This document shows positions 33,729 to 42,309 of a stretch of DNA of 64,000 nt, one piece after another. Each line of letters starts with the position of its first letter. The stretch's first letter is position 1. Made by a program: the position numbers and the translations under genes. Origin of the DNA: Mucilaginibacter roseus (GTDB lineage Bacteria; Bacteroidota; Bacteroidia; Sphingobacteriales; Sphingobacteriaceae); contig NZ_JAJPWV010000001.1 in the NCBI RefSeq assembly GCF_021215455.1, positions 992,001 through 1,056,000 on the forward strand, given 5' to 3'. Below the pieces are notes generated by a model. The model worked only from the letters and a program-made list of their open reading frames with translations. It made no database searches and had not been told where the DNA came from.

Positions 33729-34208
33729 ATGGACAGACCGAGCGATCTGAATTTCGAACGAGACAATTACCCGTGGAAGCCCGGTATCGATTACCGACGG
33801 CATCCGGAGCTTTACCGGGTTGGAAAAGGTGAGCAGGGCGTATTGATTTGTGAACCTTATAAAAGCGAAATTGGCAGGCATTGGCGATTCAGAACGATGG
33901 CAATTGCTGAGGAAAGCAGCAAAAAGATCTTTGAACTTTTTGAATTATACCTTGCTAAAAATGACTTTGTCGGCGCCGATATGGCGCGAAAATATTTACA
34001 GATGGGTTATACCCGCGCACGTCGTTATGCCAATTATAAAGGTGGCAAGAAATATGACGACAATGATAACTATGCGCCACTGGAACGTGGAACAGGCGAC
34101 CCTGAAAAAGCAGCTGCTGCTAAGATATTTTATAATAAGTGGAAAGCGGCCGAAGCATGTTCTGCCTATGCACAACTAAAAAAGAAATGGAAGCTTAACA
34201 AGGGTTAG
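33729..34208 (+). CDS. DUF4385 family protein
   Basis: 159 residues from ATG 33729, 1 base after the stop of the radical SAM gene; an upstream in-frame extension inside that gene is not needed. Family pattern: YPWKPGIDYRRHPELYRVGKGEQGVLICEPYKSEIGRHWRF, AEESSKKIFELFELYLAKNDFVGADMARKYLQMGYTRARRYANYKGG, ending KWKAAEACSAY. Members are small cytoplasmic proteins in many bacteria, function unknown. The tight coupling to a DNA-lesion-type radical SAM enzyme suggests a helper or substrate-recognition role, as inference. Confidence 0.9.
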   Translation: MDRPSDLNFERDNYPWKPGIDYRRHPELYRVGKGEQGVLICEPYKSEIGRHWRFRTMAIAEESSKKIFELFELYLAKNDFVGADMARKYLQMGYTRARRYANYKGGKKYDDNDNYAPLERGTGDPEKAAAAKIFYNKWKAAEACSAYAQLKKKWKLNKG

Positions 34209-34600
34209 CTGTGACCGCCAGAGCGTTAAACATAGCACCGCTTAGCATTATAGTTTTCTAAAGACTAAGATTATTACGCTTTTGAGAGTTTGTTTCATAT
34301 TGCAAAAGATATTTAAATGGCTTTTAAACTATCTTGGTTAAAGCGGTAAAAAGTGACGACTAAAAACACTACAATCTTATCATATTTACCTTTCAAATTG
34401 GATAAAATAGCTTACCTTATATGGTTGCTACCTAAGCCAAACTTCCACAACTGCGATATTGAATGCCGGCTTTCCTGTCAATGTTTTAGATGATTCCTTT
34501 TAGGAGCTAATAACAAAATTTTACAGCTTAATATTCTGTCCAATTAGGGTATTGCGTAAACGCACTGTATATTACTATAGTAACAGTGAAGTCAATTAAT
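34209..34600. other. Gene-free gap between convergent genes
   Basis: AT-rich, no credible ORF. The only structure seen is an imperfect inverted repeat at 34306-34335 (AAGATATTTAAA against TTTAAACTATCTT, one bulge), which may end the DUF4385 transcript. Confidence 0.5.
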
Positions 34601-37132
34601 TCATTCTTTAGCTATACGTAAAGTCCGGATGCCAAACTTTGGTATAAAAAACTGAACTTTTGTAATACCATTGCTCAACTTTTTCACCTGTATGTTTCCT
34701 GCACTTCGTCCGTCAAGTTCTACCATTTGCACGGTATTGATATCAAAATTTAAGTTTATCATTTTTTTTCCTGATGTACCCTCTGCATTATACAGTCGTA
34801 CCATGATACTCTTTCCTTCAGTAGTAATGGAGGTAATTACTAATCCAGACTGTTTAACATCGATAAATGATTTATTCGGCAATAGAGGCTTCGTGGCCGA
34901 ACGTAACACGGTCAGCGGTTCATTCCAAGCTGCGGAGGCTGACCATACACCAGATTTATCCCAAATGCCTTTATGGGGCAGAAGGGCGTAACGTACCGAA
35001 GTCGAACCATCGGTAAAATAATCTCTACCCCATAAACCCAGCCCTGAATATTGACAAACGAAACCCAGCGGGAAGTTATTGCCATGGGTATAGCTTGTGG
35101 TATGGTCTGTAAAAAAGGCTACACCGTAACCGTCATCGCCGGCCATTACATCAACCCAGTTAAGTATGATGTTATTTTTAATACTGTCCCAACTATTAAA
35201 AAACGTGTTACTAAGTTTGCTGGCCGTTACCGCAAACGGCGCATTTTTATAAATTTTTTGACCTTTCAATGCCAATGGAAACACTGTAAGTAGTTTGTTG
35301 CTATCGTTATAAAATGGTTTTTCATAATCGGTCCATTTGTAGTTCTTCTTGTCTGCATACTCACCTACCTTAACGTTGCGCTTCCAACCAATATTTAATT
35401 GCATATCAACAACAGCGTCATTTGCTAACAAGCTTATGCGTTGATTAAACGTTGTGCCGGCTATATGAGTGCTTATCATTACGGTAGCCCTAACAGGACC
35501 CTGTTCTAAAATTGTTATTTTCGCCACCGAATCTTTATTTGATTTAAACCCACCATCCTCGTAAAAATTCCCTCGAAGCGAGTTAAACCCATTAGTATTC
35601 CGCTTATCAACCAATTGTTTTTTATAACGTTTATCATACCAGCTTGTAATGTTGCCGCCTTTATTCGCATCTATAATTAAGCGGTAAATGTTTGTTTCGA
35701 TTTGGTATTTATGATTATCTAATTGGTTTATCGTTATACCTTTTGCCTGTTTTGCCCCGCCCTTTTCCAGTTTATACATAGCGTAACCAAATGAAGGAAC
35801 ATTAGCTATGAACAACGCTGTATCACCATTTTTTTGAAAGGGCACGGCTTCACCGTTATAATTCTTGATCATCATTCCCTCAGGTATAGCTATGCTAACC
35901 ACCCCCCGCCGATTATGTGATTGTGTATTGTAAACAGTGATTATATTTCCTTTTTGTGCTGATTTATTTATAGATAATTCAACTATACTATCACTTTGCC
36001 TGATGGTATTGGCTGTCCATTTTTTTACTTTGTCGGCCCAGGTATTACCATTGTTCCCATTGTAAGGTACTATCCAGCAATCGTGGTGTTGTGCCAACAT
36101 GAGCGTACGCCAGGCATCGTCAAAATTATGAGACAATTTACTACTATCTCTTAGCGCCGCTATAGCAGTTAACTTTTCGGCTTGTAAAATCCTATTTTCG
36201 GCAGCACGTACTTGCTGGGCTATCCGTTGTGTAACTTGCGAGCCCCAAACCAAGCTTACTAAAATATCTTCCTGGCTTACTCGCCAATCCGTTGCCTTTT
36301 CACGGTTACTAACCCGCTCAAAATAGTTGCGCCATGTAGTATATTGTTTCTTCGTAGCCGGACTTTCCTGATCTAAGAATGGGCCGTTTTTCCAGCCAGC
36401 ATCCTGCAAGGTCATGCCAATTGGATGTTTTATTCCATATTTAATAGCTGCGTTGATGTATTCATTATTGTTATTCCAAGCAATGGTTTGCCAAGTTGAA
36501 TTCGGTTCAAGCTTTTCGATTGCGTAACGCGGAGCCGTGGTAATGCAACTACCGTCCGGCCCTATCCAATTAACCAGTTCACCGCCAAATGCTTTTGTAT
36601 AGCCGCCAAAACAAGTGTTAGGATTTTTCAGGGATGCATATTTAAACCCATAAGATCGCAATATTCCGGGCAGCGCATTAGTAAAACAAGGTTCTTCAGA
36701 TGAATATGTATGAAATTGTATGCCCGGAAACGTTGCCTTTAATTTCTTGATACCATAACCCAACTGGCGTATGATACTTTCACCATCTAAGTTATACATG
36801 TAACTTTGTGCATAAGCAGGGTTAACATACTCTATGCGGCCATTAACTGATTGATCTGCAATCAATGTTTTTAAAGCTGCAAAAGCTTCGGGATCAACCA
36901 CGGCAGCGCTATCCCATGTTTCGGGCTCTATCTCCAAATTGATTTTCCAATACGAATGCTTGTTAAGCATATCCACCATAAAGCGCGTGTTCCAATCAGG
37001 GTAATGCCCCCAAATGCCGCCATGATACCCATCAATAAAATAGGCCTGTTGAGCATAAATGTTTACACTTAAGCAAATGAGCATAAATACGGCAAAAAAC
37101 GACTGAATTATTTTTTTTATAATATGCTTCAT
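34601..37132 (-). CDS. Secreted glycoside hydrolase, family 38-like (alpha-mannosidase type)
   Basis: 843 residues with signal peptide (hydrophobic 12-26, then NIYAQQ). The N-terminal 350 residues follow the GH38 barrel: YFIDGYHGGIWGHYPDW (catalytic-region start), VNPAYAQSYMYNLDGESIIRQLGYGIKKLKATFPGI, YSSEEPCFTNALPGILRSYGF; then LMLAQHHDCWIVPYNG resembles the LxxxQFHDxxxG of the GH38 helical domain, and the C-terminal beta-rich half includes YRLIIDANKGGNITSWYDK, the mannosidase pattern. The WQIDPFGHS nucleophile motif is not seen in usual form, so specificity is unsure. It stands alone, convergent with DUF4385. Confidence 0.7.
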   Translation of the reverse strand: MKHIIKKIIQSFFAVFMLICLSVNIYAQQAYFIDGYHGGIWGHYPDWNTRFMVDMLNKHSYWKINLEIEPETWDSAAVVDPEAFAALKTLIADQSVNGRIEYVNPAYAQSYMYNLDGESIIRQLGYGIKKLKATFPGIQFHTYSSEEPCFTNALPGILRSYGFKYASLKNPNTCFGGYTKAFGGELVNWIGPDGSCITTAPRYAIEKLEPNSTWQTIAWNNNNEYINAAIKYGIKHPIGMTLQDAGWKNGPFLDQESPATKKQYTTWRNYFERVSNREKATDWRVSQEDILVSLVWGSQVTQRIAQQVRAAENRILQAEKLTAIAALRDSSKLSHNFDDAWRTLMLAQHHDCWIVPYNGNNGNTWADKVKKWTANTIRQSDSIVELSINKSAQKGNIITVYNTQSHNRRGVVSIAIPEGMMIKNYNGEAVPFQKNGDTALFIANVPSFGYAMYKLEKGGAKQAKGITINQLDNHKYQIETNIYRLIIDANKGGNITSWYDKRYKKQLVDKRNTNGFNSLRGNFYEDGGFKSNKDSVAKITILEQGPVRATVMISTHIAGTTFNQRISLLANDAVVDMQLNIGWKRNVKVGEYADKKNYKWTDYEKPFYNDSNKLLTVFPLALKGQKIYKNAPFAVTASKLSNTFFNSWDSIKNNIILNWVDVMAGDDGYGVAFFTDHTTSYTHGNNFPLGFVCQYSGLGLWGRDYFTDGSTSVRYALLPHKGIWDKSGVWSASAAWNEPLTVLRSATKPLLPNKSFIDVKQSGLVITSITTEGKSIMVRLYNAEGTSGKKMINLNFDINTVQMVELDGRSAGNIQVKKLSNGITKVQFFIPKFGIRTLRIAKE

Positions 37133-37204
37133 CAGCTTAGTCTAATTTCATTCGAGGATAAAAAGAAGAATACTGTAATAACACAGTACCTAAACGCCAT
37201 AGAT

Positions 37205-38290
37205 TTAGTAATTTATAACATTAACTTTTTTAAATAGCCGTTCTTTTAACCAAAGCCTGATTGGGATATCCACTACTTTTAAAACGATATACGCCAACAA
37301 GATCAGCAGTAAAGTGCTCAACATAATTACAATAGTTTGTTCATAAAGCGATGGTTTAAGCTTTTCTACATAACTCATAAATACCCATACAAAAGGATAA
37401 TGTATCATATATAGCGGGTAAGATAAATCACCTGAAAAATTGCATAACTTGTTTAATGACTTAGGTAATCTTGCTCCTGCACCCAAAGATACCAGCAAAG
37501 GTAGGCAGACAATAACGACCAAAGGATCAATAACTCGATTGAAATCCGAAAACGGAATAAGAAAGATTATGAGCAAAAGCATTCCAACCAATAAAAAACT
37601 CAATCGTGTATGGATAATCCAGCCGGAGCGATACACAAGTATCCCGGCAAGAAATGAAAAAAATACACGTATACTACCGCCAAATATATTGTCTCCGCCC
37701 CAACCTACGGCTAAGTTACCTGATCGCTGAGCTTCAAAGATCAGCATTCCGGCTGCAAACAGCGTCAGTGTCCAAAGCAACTTATTTCGGATCTTTACAA
37801 GGAAAAATGCATAACAAACATTAGATATATATTCCCAAAATAACGACCATGTAGGCGGGTTTAGGTGAAAAAGATTGTAATAGCGTTCGTGAACAAGCGG
37901 GTAAGGGATCATCAGAAGCGACGACAGGAACAGCGTGAGGGTACTGTTTTGATATTTGCCGTAAAGATTACTGAACGGATCAAACATAAAAGCGAGCAAG
38001 CCAATGACAGATCCAACCAGTACCAGCGGATGCAACCTGATAAGGCGTAGCTTAAGAAAATTTTTGATTCCGATTTTGTTCAGCCGGTGGTCATATGCAT
38101 AAGCAATTACAAAACCGGATAGGCAAAAAAAGAAATCTACCGCAAGGTAAGCATGGGCAATGAAACTGTCCTTGTAATCGGGGATGGTGATTTCCATAAA
38201 ATGAAATATCACAACTGAAATAGCGGCCATACCTCTTAATCCATCAAGAATTTTGAAATGTTGTTTAGTGTTTGTCAGAGTAACGTTCAT
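37205..38290 (-). CDS. Acyltransferase family 3 (OafA/YrhL type)
   Basis: 361 residues, about 10 hydrophobic segments. LDGLRGMAAISVVIFHFME carries the conserved R and H of the family near the N-terminus (residues 17-35), then DFFFCLSGFVIAYAYDHR and the typical PLYMIHYPFVWVF near the end. Members acetylate or otherwise acylate sugars of surface glycans in the inner membrane. It sits just upstream of the GH38-like gene on the same strand (73 bases between), so they may share a purpose in glycan work. Confidence 0.9.
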   Translation of the reverse strand: MNVTLTNTKQHFKILDGLRGMAAISVVIFHFMEITIPDYKDSFIAHAYLAVDFFFCLSGFVIAYAYDHRLNKIGIKNFLKLRLIRLHPLVLVGSVIGLLAFMFDPFSNLYGKYQNSTLTLFLSSLLMIPYPLVHERYYNLFHLNPPTWSLFWEYISNVCYAFFLVKIRNKLLWTLTLFAAGMLIFEAQRSGNLAVGWGGDNIFGGSIRVFFSFLAGILVYRSGWIIHTRLSFLLVGMLLLIIFLIPFSDFNRVIDPLVVIVCLPLLVSLGAGARLPKSLNKLCNFSGDLSYPLYMIHYPFVWVFMSYVEKLKPSLYEQTIVIMLSTLLLILLAYIVLKVVDIPIRLWLKERLFKKVNVINY

Positions 38291-38958
38291 TAAACATTCT
38301 TTACTTGTAACATAAGGCCGTAAAAATGAGGATTACCAGTTTGATTACACCTTATTACTTTATCAATATTTCGCTATTCTGTATCAATTTTCCGAATGAC
38401 TGCGTAAAAAAATATAATATCGTGAGGTTGTGAATAACTAAAATTTCATATAAACATATTTGTAACACTTGCTTTTGAAGTAACGGAACTGTTTTTTGAT
38501 TGCAGGCCTCAGCTTCTGCAAGCGGTAAATGTAATACCAACGGCCAAGGACGCTAATATAATGATGTGCATTCACCCGGACGCCCCAGCTTATGATATAG
38601 GGCCTGCCCCTGATTGTGCCCAGTGAACAAGATTTATATCTTTATTCAATTCTGTCGACGAGCGTCAAAATTGGTTAACATTCTGCAGATGTTCATTTAG
38701 TTTTTTGGCTAACAATGATCTGCCGAATACACTTTATTCATTTTACGAAGCACGAAGCGGGGTGTTAATAGGAATTTTTTAAATCCAACTTGCATGTGTA
38801 CGAAGTGTTTCTCTTCTAAACCATCTGCTATGATATCGCGAAATATTTGAAGCGATACTTCAGATCGTTATAACTCTCTAATACATTATTTCTTACGTGT
38901 TACAATTTAATAATGAATTAACATTAGCTCTCTATCTTGATTGCATCAAACCTTTCCT
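38291..38958. other. Gene-free region upstream of the ECF sigma gene
   Basis: 668 bases with no credible protein. No clear hairpin stands out. It must contain promoters for the acyltransferase (leftwards) and the ECF sigma gene (rightwards). Confidence 0.5.
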
Positions 38959-39534
38959 ATGAAAACGGATGTAATGCAAGTAAAAGAGCGTCTTTTCAAA
39001 GAAATTTACAACAAAACCTTTCCTAAACTCTATCATATTTTTCTGCGTAGCTTAAAAAATGAGGAGCTTACTAATGATGTTTTGCAAGATACTTATTTAA
39101 AACTGTGGGCAAGGTTGGATGATCTGGACGGCAGACAGGATTACATGCCTTTCTTATTTTTCTACGCCAGAAATTTTGCCCGAAAAGAAATAGCGCTTAT
39201 GCTTAATTGTCAGGATTTAAGCACAACGCTTTTACCTTCAAGTTTTAGTGTAGATATGGACAACGAACTTGATTTAAAAGAATTCAGAATTATGGTTACC
39301 CGCGTTGTAAATACCCTCCCGCCGAAAAGACAACAAGTTTACAGGATGTTTAAAGAAGAGGGCTTTAGCTATAAATATATTGCCAACGCGCTTAAAATAT
39401 CAAGTAAAACCGTTGACAATCATTTAAATGAAGCTTATAAAGCGGTAAAAAAAAGTTTATTATCTAACTACAAACTTCGAAACACCGTAACAACAATAGC
39501 TGCAACCATAATCGCTTTATTAGTTGATAAATAA
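38959..39534 (+). CDS. ECF-type RNA polymerase sigma factor
   Basis: 191 residues from ATG 38959 (MKTDVMQVKERLF); a TTG 18 bases earlier is less likely. Sigma region 2 is FPKLYHIFLRSLKNEELTNDVLQDTYLKLW (about residues 21-50) and region 4 is LPPKRQQVYRMFKEEGFSYKYIANALKISSKTVDNHLNEAYKAVKK (about 115-160), with a hydrophobic tail NTVTTIAATIIALL. This is the Bacteroidota sigma-70-like ECF group that partners with FecR anti-sigma proteins. FecR is at 45680 on the other strand, with the TonB receptor between them. Confidence 0.93.
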   Translation: MKTDVMQVKERLFKEIYNKTFPKLYHIFLRSLKNEELTNDVLQDTYLKLWARLDDLDGRQDYMPFLFFYARNFARKEIALMLNCQDLSTTLLPSSFSVDMDNELDLKEFRIMVTRVVNTLPPKRQQVYRMFKEEGFSYKYIANALKISSKTVDNHLNEAYKAVKKSLLSNYKLRNTVTTIAATIIALLVDK

Positions 39535-39557
39535 TTTTTCAACTTGCAAGGTTAACA

Positions 39558-39590
39558 AAAAATGGAAGCTATAAATGTCTTCCATTTTTG
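39558..39590 (+). terminator. Terminator after the ECF sigma gene
   Basis: AAAAATGGAAG (39558-39568) pairs with CTTCCATTTTT (39579-39589), loop of 10 bases, followed by GTTT. 23 bases after the sigma stop. 39591-39800 has no gene. Confidence 0.8.
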
Positions 39591-39800
39591 TTTATATACC
39601 CAATTCATAACTATATCGATTCTTGACAAATAAATATTCCCTATTTTGAATAAATAATTTAAACTAAGATTAATTATTTGTTATTGCTTGAAATCGAATA
39701 TTTTTCGTATAAAATTGATACGGTTATTTGTTTACAGACAAATATTACGTTATTTTCGCTCAACCTTTAAAATATATTTTAAGGCGTTGATTTAAAAAAT

Positions 39801-39830
39801 AATGGCTTACCTTGTCCGGGGTAAGCCATT
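39801..39830 (-). terminator. Terminator for the minus-strand lipoprotein operon
   Basis: AATGGCTTACC (39801-39811) pairs with GGTAAGCCATT (39820-39830); on the minus strand a T-run (ATTTTTTAAATC) follows. It ends the TonB-receptor/lipoprotein unit. Confidence 0.85.
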
Positions 39831-39854
39831 TATTTTTATTATTGAAGCAGTCAA

Positions 39855-40646
39855 TCATTGCTGTGCAACTCTCCGGAAAATATTGGACGGGTCTCGCAAA
39901 GTGCTGAATTCCGTAGGAGCGCCTATACCAAGCGACAGTACAAGATTTGGGGTATAAGCAGCAAATGAATCTAAATCTATTACATAACATCCATTACCCT
40001 CTTCAATACTCATAACCTTTTTGTTACCATTAGCCGGGTCAAAGCCCTCTATAAAATAGTAAAATGAGGACGGATCCGTGCCCGGGGGAAGCAACTGAAT
40101 AGGGTTAGGTAATTGTATAAAATTGCTGAACTTGTCTTTGCGAACGCCATTAATGCTCTTATTAGGTAATTGATACTGATTACCGGCAAAATCATACAGG
40201 CTTATCTGAATATTCATTATTTCGGGCAATGCAGGGTCAATGCTAACTATTCTCACCAACATGCTGTCGGGTTGAGGTTTCTCGACGAGATCATCAAATA
40301 ATGTTCCCGTTCCAGTATAAAGAAATGTTGGTAGTTCAAAGTTTTTTTGTCGTTCAATATTAATTATGGTATCCGTAATAACCTTGCTGTTACGTTGATT
40401 AATAAATACCAGATGACGCTCACCTTCTTTTAACCGTAATCCATTGATGCTTTGTTTCACGGATGTCAGCGTATCTAAAGTGCGGCCATCAACTTGTATT
40501 AGCAATGGATCGGCATCGCCTGTAAACGAAGAAATTATTTTTAGTGAGCCAAACGCCGGATTTTCGAGTTCCTTGCCTTTTTGGCAGGCATTAAACAAAA
40601 AAACAGTGATAATTATTAAAGAAAAAATTTGTCTTAGGTTTTTCAT
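39855..40646 (-). CDS. Lipoprotein of unknown function (last gene of TonB locus)
   Basis: 263 residues; signal peptide with lipobox FNACQ (lipidated Cys at about residue 21). Mature part is beta-rich without a recognised domain; it has SLKIISSFTGDADPLLIQVDG and an immunoglobulin-like repeat look, somewhat like DUF4397 lipoproteins. It likely sits on the outer membrane beside the TonB receptor encoded upstream. A strong hairpin at 40658-40684 separates it from the preceding lipoprotein gene, so its expression may be lower. Confidence 0.7.
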   Translation of the reverse strand: MKNLRQIFSLIIITVFLFNACQKGKELENPAFGSLKIISSFTGDADPLLIQVDGRTLDTLTSVKQSINGLRLKEGERHLVFINQRNSKVITDTIINIERQKNFELPTFLYTGTGTLFDDLVEKPQPDSMLVRIVSIDPALPEIMNIQISLYDFAGNQYQLPNKSINGVRKDKFSNFIQLPNPIQLLPPGTDPSSFYYFIEGFDPANGNKKVMSIEEGNGCYVIDLDSFAAYTPNLVLSLGIGAPTEFSTLRDPSNIFRRVAQQ

Positions 40647-40657
40647 AATTTAATAAA

Positions 40658-40684
40658 AACCCGGAGCATTACGCCCCGGGTTAT
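40658..40684 (-). terminator. Hairpin between two lipoprotein genes
   Basis: AACCCGG (40658-40664) pairs with CCGGGTT (40676-40682); on the minus strand a TTTTTATT follows. It lies between the beta-helix-like lipoprotein and the last lipoprotein gene, an internal attenuator or terminator. Confidence 0.75.
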
Positions 40685-40724
40685 CTTTTAATGTTACTAT
40701 CAATTAAACAAGGCCTGGTTATTA

Positions 40725-42194
40725 TTAATAAACGTTAGCGTTAGAATTGTAAGAAACCCACGGAGAAACATCCCAACGGGTTGTTGATGAAGCACCGAAA
40801 GCACCACGGTATGATGGAGTTTCTAATGCAGTTACGGCACCACCCGGGTGAGGAATAGTTAAGCCAGCATAAGTAAAACCTGAAGCAGCCGGAGATGCAA
40901 CCGGAGAAGTTAAATAACGAAAATCAGGCACCGCGGTTGAACCAGTGAAAGCTACATTGAACGGGCTGGCCAAACGCAATGCATTGTTCGCGTTAGCTGT
41001 TGCATTTACTGTTGATGAAGTAAACGCAGGGCCTGCAGTTGTGAAAGCCTGGCCATAATTGCCCTGGAAAGTTGTAGTAGCACTGGTTAACAATGCCGAA
41101 CCTATATCAAAACCACCAACTACCGAGTTAGCAAACGTTCCTGCTGAACTTACGCGAAAAACCACGCCGATACCGTAAGTTGTTCCGGTAAGCGGGCCTC
41201 TTGGAGGATTTAAACCAAGAATGGTCAGGTTAGTTAACAGCGGGCTGGTTAAACGGCTCGTTGTGGCTGTAACAGGGGCAGTAACGTTGTTACTTTCGAT
41301 ACCATTAGGATTTGAAGAAAATTGCGGAGCCGGCGTTGAAGCATCTTTTACAGATACGGCATACTGAATAGTACCTTGGTAACCTTGATCAAAATCAAAG
41401 TCATCGTCATTATTGCCCTGCGCAATAAGGTATTTAGCGTTTACTGAACCGCCGAAGAACTCAAAAGCATCGTCAGCACCGTATGACACCTGTATGTGGT
41501 CTAAAGTAGTTGCTGAGCCCACACCACCTAAAGTAAGCCCATTCAATTCGTTATCAGTTTCTAAAACGGCACCGGCGTACTCTATACGTACATAGCTTAA
41601 ACGGCTTGCAGCGTTAGCATCTGCTTCAGATACATTTGTACCATATTGAATTGTACTTGGAAAAGGCAGGCCAAAGGTCGTAACATAATCTGCAGAGATA
41701 CCTTCAATCGGACGTAAGCCAGCATTGGTTATACCGTTACCTAATATTACAACACCAGCCCAGTCACCCGGCTTGCGTGCACCCGCTGCCGCAGTGCTGG
41801 TAAATACAATTGGCTGAGCGCTTGTTCCAACCGCCTGTACGTTAGCGCCTTTGGTAATTAAAAGATATGAAGGCAGGCTTGAAGTTGTTGCAGTTCTCGC
41901 CCTTCCTTTAATAAATGTACCTGATTGAATGGTTAAGGTACTGTTATTAGTAACATAAGTTGGGCCGTTTAGGATGTAAGTAGTATCGCGCGACAGTGTT
42001 CTGTTGCCGCCGATAATATTTGGCAGAACGCTGGTTACCGTTGGCGCTGTGCGTGAGTCAACATAAGCGCTACTTGATTTATTAAAATCACCTTGGTTAT
42101 CAGCTATTGAGCTATCTTTTTTGCAAGATGATAAAGAAACTGCTACCAAAGCTGGAGCATATAAAGCCTTTAAGGCAATTGATTTAAAGTTCAT
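40725..42194 (-). CDS. Outer-surface lipoprotein, repeat/beta-helix-like, TonB-receptor partner
   Basis: 489 residues from ATG 42194 (MNFKSIALKA); the frame extends upstream only to a TTG. Signal peptide ends SLSSCKK (lipid Cys about residue 24). The sequence is Thr/Ser/Asn/Gly-rich with repeats (TYVTNNSTLTIQSGTF, PIVFTSTAAAG, GDWAGVVILGNG, LSYVRIEYAG, LDHIQVSYGADD), as in parallel beta-helix surface proteins. Bacteroidota often pair such a lipoprotein with an STN-type TonB receptor in place of SusD; that link is my inference. It is 116 bases downstream of the receptor stop. Confidence 0.75.
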   Translation of the reverse strand: MNFKSIALKALYAPALVAVSLSSCKKDSSIADNQGDFNKSSSAYVDSRTAPTVTSVLPNIIGGNRTLSRDTTYILNGPTYVTNNSTLTIQSGTFIKGRARTATTSSLPSYLLITKGANVQAVGTSAQPIVFTSTAAAGARKPGDWAGVVILGNGITNAGLRPIEGISADYVTTFGLPFPSTIQYGTNVSEADANAASRLSYVRIEYAGAVLETDNELNGLTLGGVGSATTLDHIQVSYGADDAFEFFGGSVNAKYLIAQGNNDDDFDFDQGYQGTIQYAVSVKDASTPAPQFSSNPNGIESNNVTAPVTATTSRLTSPLLTNLTILGLNPPRGPLTGTTYGIGVVFRVSSAGTFANSVVGGFDIGSALLTSATTTFQGNYGQAFTTAGPAFTSSTVNATANANNALRLASPFNVAFTGSTAVPDFRYLTSPVASPAASGFTYAGLTIPHPGGAVTALETPSYRGAFGASSTTRWDVSPWVSYNSNANVY

Positions 42195-42309
42195 AATCTT
42201 AATTTTTTTTGGTTTGTTTTCACTGTTCAAAATGTCCGTCTCGAGCAGCGTTTAATTTACGTTTTGTTGTCTTTCATAATTTCCAGGTTTGTTTATATAA
42301 TAGATAGCA

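Noticed and set aside
38355..38540. 61-codon minus-strand frame in the gap before the ECF sigma gene
   Set aside because: Low-complexity hydrophobic reading with no start context and no family resemblance; region looks non-coding.
39760..39990. Minus-strand frame overlapping the last lipoprotein gene of the TonB locus
   Set aside because: Shadow of the lipoprotein in another frame; it reads through the terminator at 39801-39830.
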